Source of the DNA: Denitrovibrio sp.
GTDB lineage: Bacteria; Chrysiogenota; Deferribacteres; Deferribacterales; Geovibrionaceae
DNA: 64,000 bases
Assembly: GCA_002869185.1 (NCBI GenBank)
Contig: PKTN01000001.1
Location: 783,102 to 847,101 of the forward strand
Direction: 5' to 3'
A model generated the notes under the pieces. It searched no databases. It was given only the letters and a program-made list of their open reading frames with translations, and was not told the DNA's origin. Position 1 is the stretch's first letter; each line of letters starts with the position of its first letter. This document shows, in pieces, positions 55,510 to 63,726 of this stretch. Made by a program: the position numbers and the translations under genes.

Positions 55510-55568
55510 ACTCTGAGCCTGTAAAAAGTGAAGGAGTCTATAGGCTTGATATAATAGACATTTAAGAT
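55510..55568 (+). repeat. Intergenic repeat, copy 1
   Basis: ACTCTGAGC, GGAGTCTATAG and ATAATAGACATTTAAGAT occur in the same order and spacing as at 60976-61035. GTCTAT and ATAGAC form a conserved hairpin. Such sequences resemble palindromic intergenic repeats. Confidence 0.75.
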
Positions 55569-55607
55569 GACATCAAGGCTTATCATATCATCAAATATCG
55601 GTTTTTA

Positions 55608-55636
55608 TTGACACCTATTTTCTCTCATTATATAAT
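55608..55636 (+). promoter_or_regulatory. Consensus sigma-70 promoter before the nhaA leader
   Basis: TTGACA (55608-55613), exactly 17 bases, then TATAAT (55631-55636): a perfect match to the consensus. It would start transcription near 55643, directly before the riboswitch-like element. Confidence 0.85.
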
Positions 55637-55644
55637 ATCCAAAA

Positions 55645-55747
55645 GTAAAGGGGAGTAGCATCCAGTTCGCTGGTCTGTATTCCGTCAGTACGGTAGATTC
55701 TACCCGGTCACAGAGTTTCACACTCGAAATTTGCAAGACCTTTACCT
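55645..55747 (+). ncRNA. yybP-ykoY-like (Mn2+) riboswitch upstream of nhaA
   Basis: The element has AAAGGGGAGTAGC near the 5' end and TTGCAAGACCTTTACC at the 3' end, the hallmark of the yybP-ykoY family, with ACCCGGTCAC between them. P1 pairs GTAAAGG (55645-55651) with CCTTTAC (55740-55746). The 3' strand CTTTACC (55741-55747) can instead pair with GGTAAAG (55766-55772), an alternative stem that would break P1. The family senses Mn2+; upstream of an antiporter it is atypical. Confidence 0.7.
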
Positions 55748-55836
55748 TACAGCATACTGTTGTGGGTAAAGTTGTCATCATCATTCACATGAAAACCAAC
55801 CTACAATCAAGTATAATAACTTAATAAGGTAGGATC

Positions 55837-57159
55837 ATGACACTCAACACACAGAACATCAAACACGCAGCATTCGACCCTATTAGTCAGTTTCTAAAAA
55901 AGGAATCATCAAGTAGTATACTCATGCTAATCGCTATGGCGTCAGCTATGATACTCGCTAATTCAGGCTATTCTGAGATGTACCATAACTTCTGGCAGAC
56001 TAAATTTGGTGCGACATTCGGCTCGGTAACACTCTATAAACCTATAATTCTATGGATCAATGATGGTCTAATGGCGATCTTCTTCCTTGTAATAGGTCTT
56101 GAGATTAAGCGTGAAATCTTGATTGGCGAACTATCAACCCTTAAGCAAGCGTTGCTACCCCTAGTTGGAGCTATAGGCGGAGCTGTAATCCCAGCTTTAA
56201 TATATATAACTATCAACTACAAGGGCGGAATCCCTGCTGGATGGGGCGTTCCAATGGCTACAGATATAGCATTCGCTATAGGCATAATGGCACTCTTAGG
56301 TAGCCGTGTCCCTATCCAATTGAAGATATTCATCACGTCTCTTGCCGTGGTCGATGATATGATAGCTGTCTTGGTGATAGCCTTCTTCTACACTAGTGAA
56401 ATACTAACAAATTACTTATTCTATGCTGGTATCACAATTTTTGTACTTATACTGCTCAACGTCTTTAAGGTGAGAGCTATACTTGCGTATCTTGTTGTTG
56501 GTGTTGTGCTTTGGTACTTCTTCCTAAAATCAGGTATACATGCCACGATAGCAGGTGTTATCCTCGCTTTCTTTATCCCTAGTGAGCCTAGGATACCTAT
56601 GGCTACATTCAAAAAATCTATGGGGATATTCATGGTCGAGTTGAAACACAGTAAAAATAACCCAGACTCGGAGATACCAACTAAAGAGCAAAAATATATT
56701 TTCAACAAGATTATCCATGCATCCCTGTCTGCTTATAACCCAATGAGTAGACTGGAGTATAACCTTCATAGTTTATCAGCATTTTTAATCATGCCCCTAT
56801 TCGCATTCGCAAACACTGGAGTCACAATCACCTCAGGCTCTATGACAGGGCTGATGAGCCAAGCGTCACTCGGTATAATATTTGGTCTTATGTTAGGCAA
56901 GCCTATAGGCATTATGACTTTTCTTAAGCTGGGTCAGAAGTTTAAGCTGATAGAGATTCCAGCTATCCTTACAAATTCAAGGCTGTTCGGAGCATCAGTA
57001 TTGTCTGGTATAGGTCTTACTATGTCGATTTTTATAGCATCCATGGCGTTCAGTGCAGACTTCGTAGACATAGCAAAACTTTCGATTGTCATTGTCTCTG
57101 TCATATGCGGAATAAGTGGATATTTAATACTTAGAAATACTAGTAATAGAATAACTTAG
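55837..57159 (+). CDS. nhaA: Na+/H+ antiporter NhaA
   Basis: NhaA exchanges Na+ (or Li+) for protons across the inner membrane. The key Asp pair is in TSLAVVDDMIAVL, with PMATDIAFAIGIMALLGSR, INDGLMAIFFLVIGLEIKREI and a C-terminal PLFAFANTGV as family signatures. Eleven to twelve membrane segments and 440 residues fit. It has an insertion around LKHSKNNPDSEIPTKEQKYIF between helices VIII and IX, seen in some NhaA. Leader carries a metal-riboswitch-like element. Confidence 0.95.
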   Translation: MTLNTQNIKHAAFDPISQFLKKESSSSILMLIAMASAMILANSGYSEMYHNFWQTKFGATFGSVTLYKPIILWINDGLMAIFFLVIGLEIKREILIGELSTLKQALLPLVGAIGGAVIPALIYITINYKGGIPAGWGVPMATDIAFAIGIMALLGSRVPIQLKIFITSLAVVDDMIAVLVIAFFYTSEILTNYLFYAGITIFVLILLNVFKVRAILAYLVVGVVLWYFFLKSGIHATIAGVILAFFIPSEPRIPMATFKKSMGIFMVELKHSKNNPDSEIPTKEQKYIFNKIIHASLSAYNPMSRLEYNLHSLSAFLIMPLFAFANTGVTITSGSMTGLMSQASLGIIFGLMLGKPIGIMTFLKLGQKFKLIEIPAILTNSRLFGASVLSGIGLTMSIFIASMAFSADFVDIAKLSIVIVSVICGISGYLILRNTSNRIT

Positions 57160-57219
57160 CTTTATATACTGATAAAATAATAATTTTATTTCATTAGCTA
57201 GAACTAGATATTCAAATCC

Positions 57220-57257
57220 TACTCCCCCTATTATAGAGCTTCTATACTGGGGGAGTA
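57220..57257 (+). terminator. Hairpin terminator after nhaA
   Basis: TACTCCCCC (57220-57228) and GGGGGAGTA (57249-57257) form a nine-base-pair stem, with an inner TAGA-GCT-TCTA helix, and TTT follows. The stem composition is like that of the ribB and decarboxylase terminators. Confidence 0.65.
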
Positions 57258-57379
57258 TTTCAAAACAGAGTGTTATGATATGCTCTCATTTTATTCCTCT
57301 TGAAGTGTAAAAAAGCAGTGTTATCCTTACATTGTAAGTATTTTCATAAATTTTTATTTATAAGATAGAGGAAGGCACA

Positions 57380-58933
57380 ATGAGTAATAAAGAGAAGCTT
57401 GATACCCTTCTGAAAAAACGAGCCGAAGCATATCTAGGCGGCGGCAAAGAAAAAATCGACAAAAGGCACGAATCTGGCAGACTAACAGCCAGAGAGAGGC
57501 TAGCACTACTTTTTGACCCAGGCACATTTCAAGAGCACGGACTTTTTATGCACCACAGATGCACAAATTTCGGTCTTGAGAATAAAGAGTTCCCTGGTGA
57601 AGGCGTGGTGACAGGGATGGGGAGCGTTGCTGACAGAGTAGTTTATTCCGCTAGTCAGGATTTCACAGTTGCTGGTGGCTCAGTTGGTGAGTTCACAGCA
57701 AAAAAGATCACAGATGTTATGGATCAGGCTCTGAAAACGGGCGACCCATTTGTTTTTATCAATGATTCTGGTGGAGCGAGGATACAAGAAGGTGTTGACG
57801 CTCTCTCAGGATACGGTCATATTTTTTATCGTAACGTCCTGATGTCTGGTGTTGTTCCACAGATAAGCATCATTGCAGGTCCATGTGCAGGTGGTGCGGC
57901 CTATTCCCCTGCCCTCACAGACTTTATCATTCAGGTGGAACACGAAGGTCAGATGTTCATCACAGGTCCTTCTGTCATCAAACAGGTGACAGGCGAAGAT
58001 GTCTCATCTGAAGAGCTTGGCGGAGCAGAGAGTCATTCGCACTACTCAGGTGTAGTTCACTTCACAGCCCAGAACGGACATGAGGCAATGAACCTATGCA
58101 GAAGGTTACTTTCATTCCTTCCTAGTAATAACACAGAGGAGCCTCCTGCGATACCAACCGAAACAAGCCAGCTTATGGGACCAGAGGAGCACCTCAGAAA
58201 CCTCATCCCTGACGACCCAAAAGAACCATATGACATGCACAATGTCATTTTAAATCTAGTAGATAACGCTGATTTCCTTGAGGTACAAGAACACTTCGCA
58301 CCTAACATTATCATAGGTTTTGCGAGAGTTTCAGGACACACTGTAGGTGTCGTAGCCAACCAACCACTCGAAAAGGCTGGCGTACTAGACATAGATTCAT
58401 CAAGTAAAGCCGCCAGATTCATCCGTTTCTGTAACGCTTTCAACATACCACTCGTTACTCTTGTTGATGTGCCTGGCTTCATGCCTGGCGTAGACCAAGA
58501 GTATGGCGGGATCATCCGTCACGGTGCAAAAATGCTCTTCGCATATGGAGCCGCAACAGTACCTAAGGTCACACTCATCGTCCGTAAAGCATACGGCGGT
58601 GCTTACCTCGCTATGTGCTCCAAAGAGATGGGAGCAGACAAAGTTTATGCTTGGCCATACGCTGAGGTTGCCGTCATGGGAGCCGAAGGTGCGACAAGCA
58701 TTCTCTATAACAAAGATATCAAAAATGCTGAAAACCCTACGGAAGTTCTAGCTGAGAAGACATCAGAGTATAAAGAGGCATTCACAACCCCTTATGTGGC
58801 GGCTGGACGTGGTTATATCGACGATGTTATAGATCCAGCTGAAACAAAGATGGTGCTCGTAGGAGCGCTTGAGGCTCTCCGTACTAAGAGAGAGATTCGT
58901 CCACAGAAAAAACACGGTCTAATACCGCTTTAG
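57380..58933 (+). CDS. mmdA: Carboxyltransferase (alpha) subunit of a methylmalonyl/propionyl-CoA Na+-pump decarboxylase
   Basis: A 517-residue acyl-CoA carboxyltransferase with the crotonase fold: NDSGGARIQEGVDALSGYG, AGPCAGGAAYSPALTDFI, VDVPGFMPGVDQEYGGIIRHGAK and RKAYGGAYLAMCSKEMGAD. With the downstream gamma/delta-like, biotin carrier and beta genes it makes a membrane decarboxylase complex (methylmalonyl-CoA decarboxylase or a carboxylase running in reverse). Substrate choice cannot be settled from sequence alone. GAGGAAGG precedes ATG 57380. Confidence 0.93.
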   Translation: MSNKEKLDTLLKKRAEAYLGGGKEKIDKRHESGRLTARERLALLFDPGTFQEHGLFMHHRCTNFGLENKEFPGEGVVTGMGSVADRVVYSASQDFTVAGGSVGEFTAKKITDVMDQALKTGDPFVFINDSGGARIQEGVDALSGYGHIFYRNVLMSGVVPQISIIAGPCAGGAAYSPALTDFIIQVEHEGQMFITGPSVIKQVTGEDVSSEELGGAESHSHYSGVVHFTAQNGHEAMNLCRRLLSFLPSNNTEEPPAIPTETSQLMGPEEHLRNLIPDDPKEPYDMHNVILNLVDNADFLEVQEHFAPNIIIGFARVSGHTVGVVANQPLEKAGVLDIDSSSKAARFIRFCNAFNIPLVTLVDVPGFMPGVDQEYGGIIRHGAKMLFAYGAATVPKVTLIVRKAYGGAYLAMCSKEMGADKVYAWPYAEVAVMGAEGATSILYNKDIKNAENPTEVLAEKTSEYKEAFTTPYVAAGRGYIDDVIDPAETKMVLVGALEALRTKREIRPQKKHGLIPL

Positions 58934-58944
58934 GATATAAAAAT

Positions 58945-59298
58945 ATGGAACCTAACTTAATCGAAGCATTAAAACTTAGTGCGGCAGGTATGTTAATCGT
59001 TTTTAGTTCACTGATCATCATAGCGTTGGTTATTAGCGTTATGAGATCACTTGACGAAAAATATACCAAAGCACAAGAGCGCAAAAATGCTCCCGCTCCT
59101 GTCAAACAGCAGACTCTCGACAACCTGACCCTTGTCCTTATATCTGCGGCAACAGCTACGGTTTTACAAAACAAACAGTACAGGATGCGTAGCATCAGGA
59201 AGATCGTCTCTAGGGACGCAACAGTAGCTGGTTGGGCTATGGAAGGCAGAAGCGTTCTGCACGGCTCACACGTAATGAATGTCAAAACTGAAAAATAA
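58945..59298 (+). CDS. Small membrane subunit of the decarboxylase (OadG/MmdD-like)
   Basis: A single hydrophobic helix (about 10-35, SAAGMLIVFSSLIIIALVISVM) and a hydrophilic C-terminus, the form of oxaloacetate decarboxylase gamma or methylmalonyl-CoA decarboxylase delta. It anchors the soluble carboxyltransferase to the beta subunit. It starts 11 bases after the previous gene. Confidence 0.85.
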   Translation: MEPNLIEALKLSAAGMLIVFSSLIIIALVISVMRSLDEKYTKAQERKNAPAPVKQQTLDNLTLVLISAATATVLQNKQYRMRSIRKIVSRDATVAGWAMEGRSVLHGSHVMNVKTEK

Positions 59299-59313
59299 TT
59301 TGGGGATTATAAA

Positions 59314-59712
59314 ATGAAACTTAATATAACTGTACACGGTGTCTCATACGAAGTAGATGTTGAGATTTTAGATGATGATCAAGGGTATCAATCAGCTCTG
59401 CCTATGATGCCTAATGTGCCCGACTACCAGTCGCCACTCCCTTCTGCACCTAGTGTGCCTAGACCTGCGGCAAAAAGAAAACAAGTGATGACTAACTCTA
59501 GCGGCTCCATAACAAGCCCAATCGCTGGGATTGTCTTAGAGATTAAATGTGCTGTAGGTAACGCAGTTAAAGAGGGTGATATCGTTATGATCCTTGAAGC
59601 TATGAAGATGAAAACATCTATCGCTGCACCAGTAGACGGCACAGTAAAAGCTATACCTGTATCAAAAGGGGACAACATTAGAGAAGGCGAAATCCTCGTA
59701 GAGTTCGAGTAG
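59314..59712 (+). CDS. Biotin carboxyl carrier protein of the decarboxylase
   Basis: The C-terminal biotinyl domain has the biotin attachment motif AMKM with the Lys at about residue 98. A Pro/Ala linker (about 32-57) links it to a short N-terminal part. It moves the carboxyl group from the carboxyltransferase to the beta subunit. It is a separate protein here rather than fused to the alpha subunit. Confidence 0.93.
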   Translation: MKLNITVHGVSYEVDVEILDDDQGYQSALPMMPNVPDYQSPLPSAPSVPRPAAKRKQVMTNSSGSITSPIAGIVLEIKCAVGNAVKEGDIVMILEAMKMKTSIAAPVDGTVKAIPVSKGDNIREGEILVEFE

Positions 59713-59716
59713 AAAG

Positions 59717-60841
59717 ATGAACATCATTTTTCAATTTCTCCAAAATGGTGCACTTGGTCACTTTTCATTAGGAAATATGCTAATGCTCGTGGTCGGATGT
59801 ATCTTTTTATATCTGGCTATCGCCAAAGATTATGAACCACTACTATTAGTGCCGATAGGATTCGGTATTCTAGTTGGTAACATACCTTATGGTGAAGGGC
59901 TGAATATCGGCGTTTATGAGATAGGAAGTGTATTTTCTATACTATACAAAGGTGTTAGCCAAGGTTTCTATCCTCCGCTTATCTTTATGGGTATCGGTGC
60001 GATGACGGACTTCTCATGTATGCTGTCTAACCCCAGACTGATCATCCTAGGTGCTGCGGCACAATTCGGTATCTTTATCACATTAGTAGGGTCTATAGCC
60101 CTAGGGTTTGAAACATCTACCGCTGCTGCTATCGGTATCATAGGTGGTGCTGACGGTCCTACAGCTATCTTCTTGTCTAGTAAGCTAGCTCCAGATTATC
60201 TCGGTGCGATAGCTATTGCCGCATACTCGTACATGGCTCTTGTGCCTGTTATCCAGCCACCTATCATTAAGCTACTAACTACTAAAAAAGAACGCCTTAT
60301 CAGGATGGAACCTTCGAAACCTGTTAGTAAAAAGCTTAGAATACTCTTTCCGATTGTCGCTTTTATGATAACTACGATGATAGCACCAGGGGCAATTACA
60401 CTCCTCGGAATGCTCTTCTTTGGTAATATAATTAAAGAGTGTGGCGTAACAGAGAGACTAGCTAACACAGCTCGTAACGCTATGATAGACATAGTTACGA
60501 TACTCCTCGGCTTCACAGTTGGACTCAGCACGGATGCTACGAGATTTCTGACACCAGATTCTATAAAGATTTTTGCACTCGGTGCAGGCTCGTTCTGCGT
60601 TGCTACGGCGTCTGGCGTGATAGCAGCTAAGATAATGAATAAACTAAGCAAAAAACCTATCAATCCTATTATTGGTGCGGCAGGTGTTTCCGCTGTGCCA
60701 GACTCAGCAAGGGTTTGTCAGGTTGTCGGTGCACAGGAAGACCCAAATAACTTCCTCATTATGCACGCTATGGCTCCTAACGTAGCTGGAGTTATATGTA
60801 GCGCCATCGCCGCCGGTGTATTCTTGTCCGTCTTTAACTAA
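59717..60841 (+). CDS. Na+-translocating decarboxylase beta subunit
   Basis: The beta subunit releases CO2 from carboxybiotin and pumps Na+. About ten membrane segments; GGADGPTAIFLSSKLAP has the Asp of the Na+ site and NPIIGAAGVSAVPDSARVCQ is the second family signature. Length (374 aa) is normal. It is the last gene of the four-gene operon and is followed by a strong terminator. Confidence 0.95.
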   Translation: MNIIFQFLQNGALGHFSLGNMLMLVVGCIFLYLAIAKDYEPLLLVPIGFGILVGNIPYGEGLNIGVYEIGSVFSILYKGVSQGFYPPLIFMGIGAMTDFSCMLSNPRLIILGAAAQFGIFITLVGSIALGFETSTAAAIGIIGGADGPTAIFLSSKLAPDYLGAIAIAAYSYMALVPVIQPPIIKLLTTKKERLIRMEPSKPVSKKLRILFPIVAFMITTMIAPGAITLLGMLFFGNIIKECGVTERLANTARNAMIDIVTILLGFTVGLSTDATRFLTPDSIKIFALGAGSFCVATASGVIAAKIMNKLSKKPINPIIGAAGVSAVPDSARVCQVVGAQEDPNNFLIMHAMAPNVAGVICSAIAAGVFLSVFN

Positions 60842-60860
60842 TTGACTTATATTATCTTCT

Positions 60861-60889
60861 ACTCCCCTTACTAAAAGGGGAGTTTTTTC
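60861..60889 (+). terminator. Intrinsic terminator of the decarboxylase operon
   Basis: ACTCCCC (60861-60867) and GGGGAGT (60877-60883) form a seven-base-pair stem around TTACTAAAA, followed by a run of T. Confidence 0.9.
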
Positions 60890-60972
60890 TTATTACTCTG
60901 GGCTTATAAAAATCTCTTGAACTTATTGATTGTAATGGCTCATATGATTAATCACCAGAATAACTATCTCCC

Positions 60973-61102
60973 GTCACTCTGAGCATGTACTCATGCGTAG
61001 GAGTCTATAGCCATCGCATAATAGACATTTAAGATCATATCTAGACATATCAATATTATAAAAACTGAGATTATTACGATTATTCCTAGACTTCAGAATG
61101 AC
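60973..61102 (+). repeat. Intergenic repeat, copy 2, with imperfect terminal inverted arms
   Basis: It contains the same blocks as 55510-55568 (ACTCTGAGC, GGAGTCTATAG, ATAATAGACATTTAAGAT at 61018-61035). The outer GTCACTCTGAG (60973-60983) is loosely inverted in CTTCAGAATGAC (61091-61102). Small non-autonomous repeats often have this shape. The rest of 60890-61226 holds no gene that I can support. Confidence 0.65.
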
Positions 61103-61226
61103 TACCTTATCTCACCTCTTATCAAAGATGGCTTTTTATAATTTTAATAAAATAAATCCTATTGTTTACTTAAACACAAAAAGCTAATATTATAAAACTA
61201 CATATAATGTTAATTTGGAGAACGCA

Positions 61227-61853
61227 ATGGGAATACCTGCAGCATACTTAACAACCAGAAAAAGACTACCTGATATGTTAGAAGCAATTAAAACTGCTCA
61301 AGCTCCTGAGAAATTCAAACAAAAATTTTTAGAAACACTAGAGTTTAAAAACAAAACAGACAGATTATTTATAAATTTGTTGAAATCACTCAATTTTATT
61401 GATGATACGGGTAAACCTACTCATAGATATCACGAATATCTTGATCAAACACAATCAGAACTCATTTTAGCTGATGGCATAAAAGAAGCATACAGCGATT
61501 TATTTGCAGTCAATACAAAAGCAAACGAGCTTACTAAACAAGAAGTGCAAGGAAAATTAAAGACACTATCACAAGGTCAATATAGTGAAGGTGTTTTAAG
61601 TCATATGGCAGACACATTTGCAGTACTTTGTAAGCAAGCAGATTTTAAACAAAAAAGTAAAGAAAGCACTTATAAAATAAGTGATACGACTATAGAAGAA
61701 TCAACAAACAAAGAGAATTCCGAAATTAATGATACTATAAACAAGCTTGATTTTGGTGGGCTAGTATACAACATTCAAATTGTACTACCTGAAACACGTG
61801 ACCAAGCCGTATATGATGCGTTATTTAAAAGTTTAAAGCAACACTTACAGTAA
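61227..61853 (+). CDS. DUF5343-like protein, partner of a HEPN gene
   Basis: A 208-residue cytoplasmic protein beginning MGIPAAYLTTRKRLPDMLEAIKTA, the start typical of DUF5343 proteins. It contains helical regions with FLETLEFKNKTDRLFINLLKSLNFIDDTGKPTHRYHEYL, resembling a winged-helix-like fold, and ends with YNIQIVLPETRDQAVYDALFKSLKQHL. I chose ATG 61227, preceded by GGAG, over TTG 61215. It is nine bases before the HEPN gene and probably acts with it. Function is not established. Confidence 0.65.
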   Translation: MGIPAAYLTTRKRLPDMLEAIKTAQAPEKFKQKFLETLEFKNKTDRLFINLLKSLNFIDDTGKPTHRYHEYLDQTQSELILADGIKEAYSDLFAVNTKANELTKQEVQGKLKTLSQGQYSEGVLSHMADTFAVLCKQADFKQKSKESTYKISDTTIEESTNKENSEINDTINKLDFGGLVYNIQIVLPETRDQAVYDALFKSLKQHLQ

Positions 61854-61862
61854 GGAAATACA

Positions 61863-62432
61863 ATGGATAACATTTATGAATTTGTATTTAGAGGCTTATT
61901 GACAGAAGAAGCACTGGATAGAAATGGTCGAAAAACAATTCGAACAGCGAGTATTTCTGATATAGAAATGGCAGAAACACTCTCTATACCATTTCTTGAC
62001 GATGAATTTGTGTCTGATGCAAAAAAGATGTCAGTTGTTTTTATAGCAGTTGCATCATTTGAGAATAGTGTTAGAGATCTTGTTTCAGGCATTATGTTAG
62101 AAAGTAAAGGCGAGGGCTGGTGGGATAGTGTTGCAAAAGGAATAAAAGAACCAGCTTTAAAACGAATGAAAGCTGAAGAAAATGTTAAATGGCACGCACA
62201 AAGAGGCCAAAACCCTATAAACTATACAACATTAGCAAATTTAGTTGCAATAATGCGACACGATTGGGAAACTTTTGAACCTCATATACATAATTTAGAG
62301 TGGGCAAGCAATGTATTTGATGCTATCGAAAGATCAAGAAACGTAATTATGCATAGTGGCACATTAGACAAAGAAGATATTGAACGATTAGGAATATATA
62401 TTAGAGATTGGATTAAACAGGTAGGTACATAA
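61863..62432 (+). CDS. Swt1-like HEPN domain protein (candidate RNase)
   Basis: The C-terminal helix has ERSRNVIMHSG, the HEPN R-N-x3-H motif expected of metal-independent RNases. The preceding FIAVASFENSVRDLVSGIMLESKGEGWWDSVAKGIKEPALKRMKAEE region is like the HEPN domain next to Swt1/Cas-type proteins. The protein (189 aa) is cytoplasmic and coupled to the DUF5343-like gene. It may be the effector of a defence or toxin pair. Activity and target are unknown. Confidence 0.7.
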   Translation: MDNIYEFVFRGLLTEEALDRNGRKTIRTASISDIEMAETLSIPFLDDEFVSDAKKMSVVFIAVASFENSVRDLVSGIMLESKGEGWWDSVAKGIKEPALKRMKAEENVKWHAQRGQNPINYTTLANLVAIMRHDWETFEPHIHNLEWASNVFDAIERSRNVIMHSGTLDKEDIERLGIYIRDWIKQVGT

Positions 62433-62450
62433 TCATCCATATTCTTACGG

Positions 62451-62475
62451 TCGATACTCTATTACAGAGTATCGA
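62451..62475. terminator. Perfect inverted repeat between convergent genes
   Basis: TCGATACTCT (62451-62460) and AGAGTATCGA (62466-62475) are exact inverses with a five-base loop. It lies between the HEPN gene stop (62432) and the HDOD gene stop (62506), as a bidirectional terminator might, but without a T-run. Confidence 0.5.
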
Positions 62476-62505
62476 TATTCAGAGAAACAGTTGTGAAATA
62501 TTCAA

Positions 62506-63726
62506 TCAAAGCAACATGGACTTTATGGACTTATAGTGAGTGCGAGCTTTAGCGATAATATTGAACAAATCATCTTTACCTAGGTTTAAACCAGTGATAA
62601 CAAGTGCATCCCTGCCAGATTTATCCAGTTTTTCAGTCTCCATAAAGTGTAAAAGATTTTCTGCAAGATGCAGAGCCTTAGTCTCTTCAATGTGGTCACT
62701 ATCTTTCATGGTTTTGCAGTTAAGTATTGGTACATAATAATTTTTAGCAAAGTTCCACTTCTTCAAGAGCATGCCGCTTATAGTATTATAATTGCTATCA
62801 GCAATCTGTTTTGCGTACTCTTCAATGTCCATCTTAAGCAGACCTTCCTCTTTAAGATACCTTGAGAGTGCAGCGTATATAAATAGCTTTCCAAGAGTGC
62901 TTAAAAGCCCAACTGAAAACATGACTTCTTTAGATGTAATATTAAAGTAATCAGTCAGCACATAACACAAAGATGCAGTCTTAAGCGATGTGATAATTGT
63001 CTCTTCAATCTCTTTTGCGAAAATAAGATCCTTATTAATGAGTAATGATTTATTAATGAAATTTATTAAAAACACTTTTGCATTTTGTAGCCCGACTCTT
63101 ACAAGTGCCGCTTCTACAGCCGCTATTTCTCCGTATGAACCACTAAAATATGTTGAGTTTGCCATTTTAATAAGGCTTGAATGAAGTACAGGATCAATTT
63201 TTGTCATACAATCTATATCTTTAAAGCTTACTTCATCATTATCCAAAGCTGACAAGACACTGACAGCACAGTCATTATTGACAGTTAATATAATATTACC
63301 TTTAGTCAACACTAACTTGATATATTTCAACACATTACCGTGTGAACCCTCATCAGAGTTCTCTTTCATATATGGCTTACAGATGCCCATCTTAGTCATA
63401 AGATCAGCAAAATCACCTGTATTATCTTTATGACTTATTGTTATTATATTCGATGAAGTAACTAGTCGTAGGAGTGTTTTATTAGTATAAATTACAATGA
63501 TATTTTTTTTAGCTTCGTTTAAATACACTCTTAACTTACTAAAGACAAGGTAGTCTTCTTTAGAGTTAAGTATAATGATCAGGTTCAGAATATTAGGATT
63601 TAATGCGGCCTGTTTGACACCCGCTGAAACAGTACAATAACTTTCTATCTCAAGACCTAGTATTTCGTAATAAGCAGTGTAGAAAGTAACAAGTTTTTTA
63701 TCATTTCCTGCAACGATACTATCCAT
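62506..63726 (-). CDS. HDOD-domain signalling protein
   Basis: An N-terminal region of about 120 residues may be a receiver-like fold (NLIIILNSKEDYLVFSKLRVYL) without clear phosphoacceptor. The C-terminal HDOD domain is recognised by DPVLHSSLIKMANSTYFSG and VEAALVRVGLQNAKVFLINF; the HD position reads LLSTLGKLF, so catalytic His-Asp is absent as usual for HDOD. It may relay signals to motility. The remaining 63727-64000 shows no gene. Confidence 0.75.
   Translation of the reverse strand: MDSIVAGNDKKLVTFYTAYYEILGLEIESYCTVSAGVKQAALNPNILNLIIILNSKEDYLVFSKLRVYLNEAKKNIIVIYTNKTLLRLVTSSNIITISHKDNTGDFADLMTKMGICKPYMKENSDEGSHGNVLKYIKLVLTKGNIILTVNNDCAVSVLSALDNDEVSFKDIDCMTKIDPVLHSSLIKMANSTYFSGSYGEIAAVEAALVRVGLQNAKVFLINFINKSLLINKDLIFAKEIEETIITSLKTASLCYVLTDYFNITSKEVMFSVGLLSTLGKLFIYAALSRYLKEEGLLKMDIEEYAKQIADSNYNTISGMLLKKWNFAKNYYVPILNCKTMKDSDHIEETKALHLAENLLHFMETEKLDKSGRDALVITGLNLGKDDLFNIIAKARTHYKSIKSMLL

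Noticed and set aside
55645..55747. Lithium (nhaA-I/nhaA-II) riboswitch.
   Set aside because: The gene context fits, but the conserved ends match yybP-ykoY better by eye; only a covariance search can decide.
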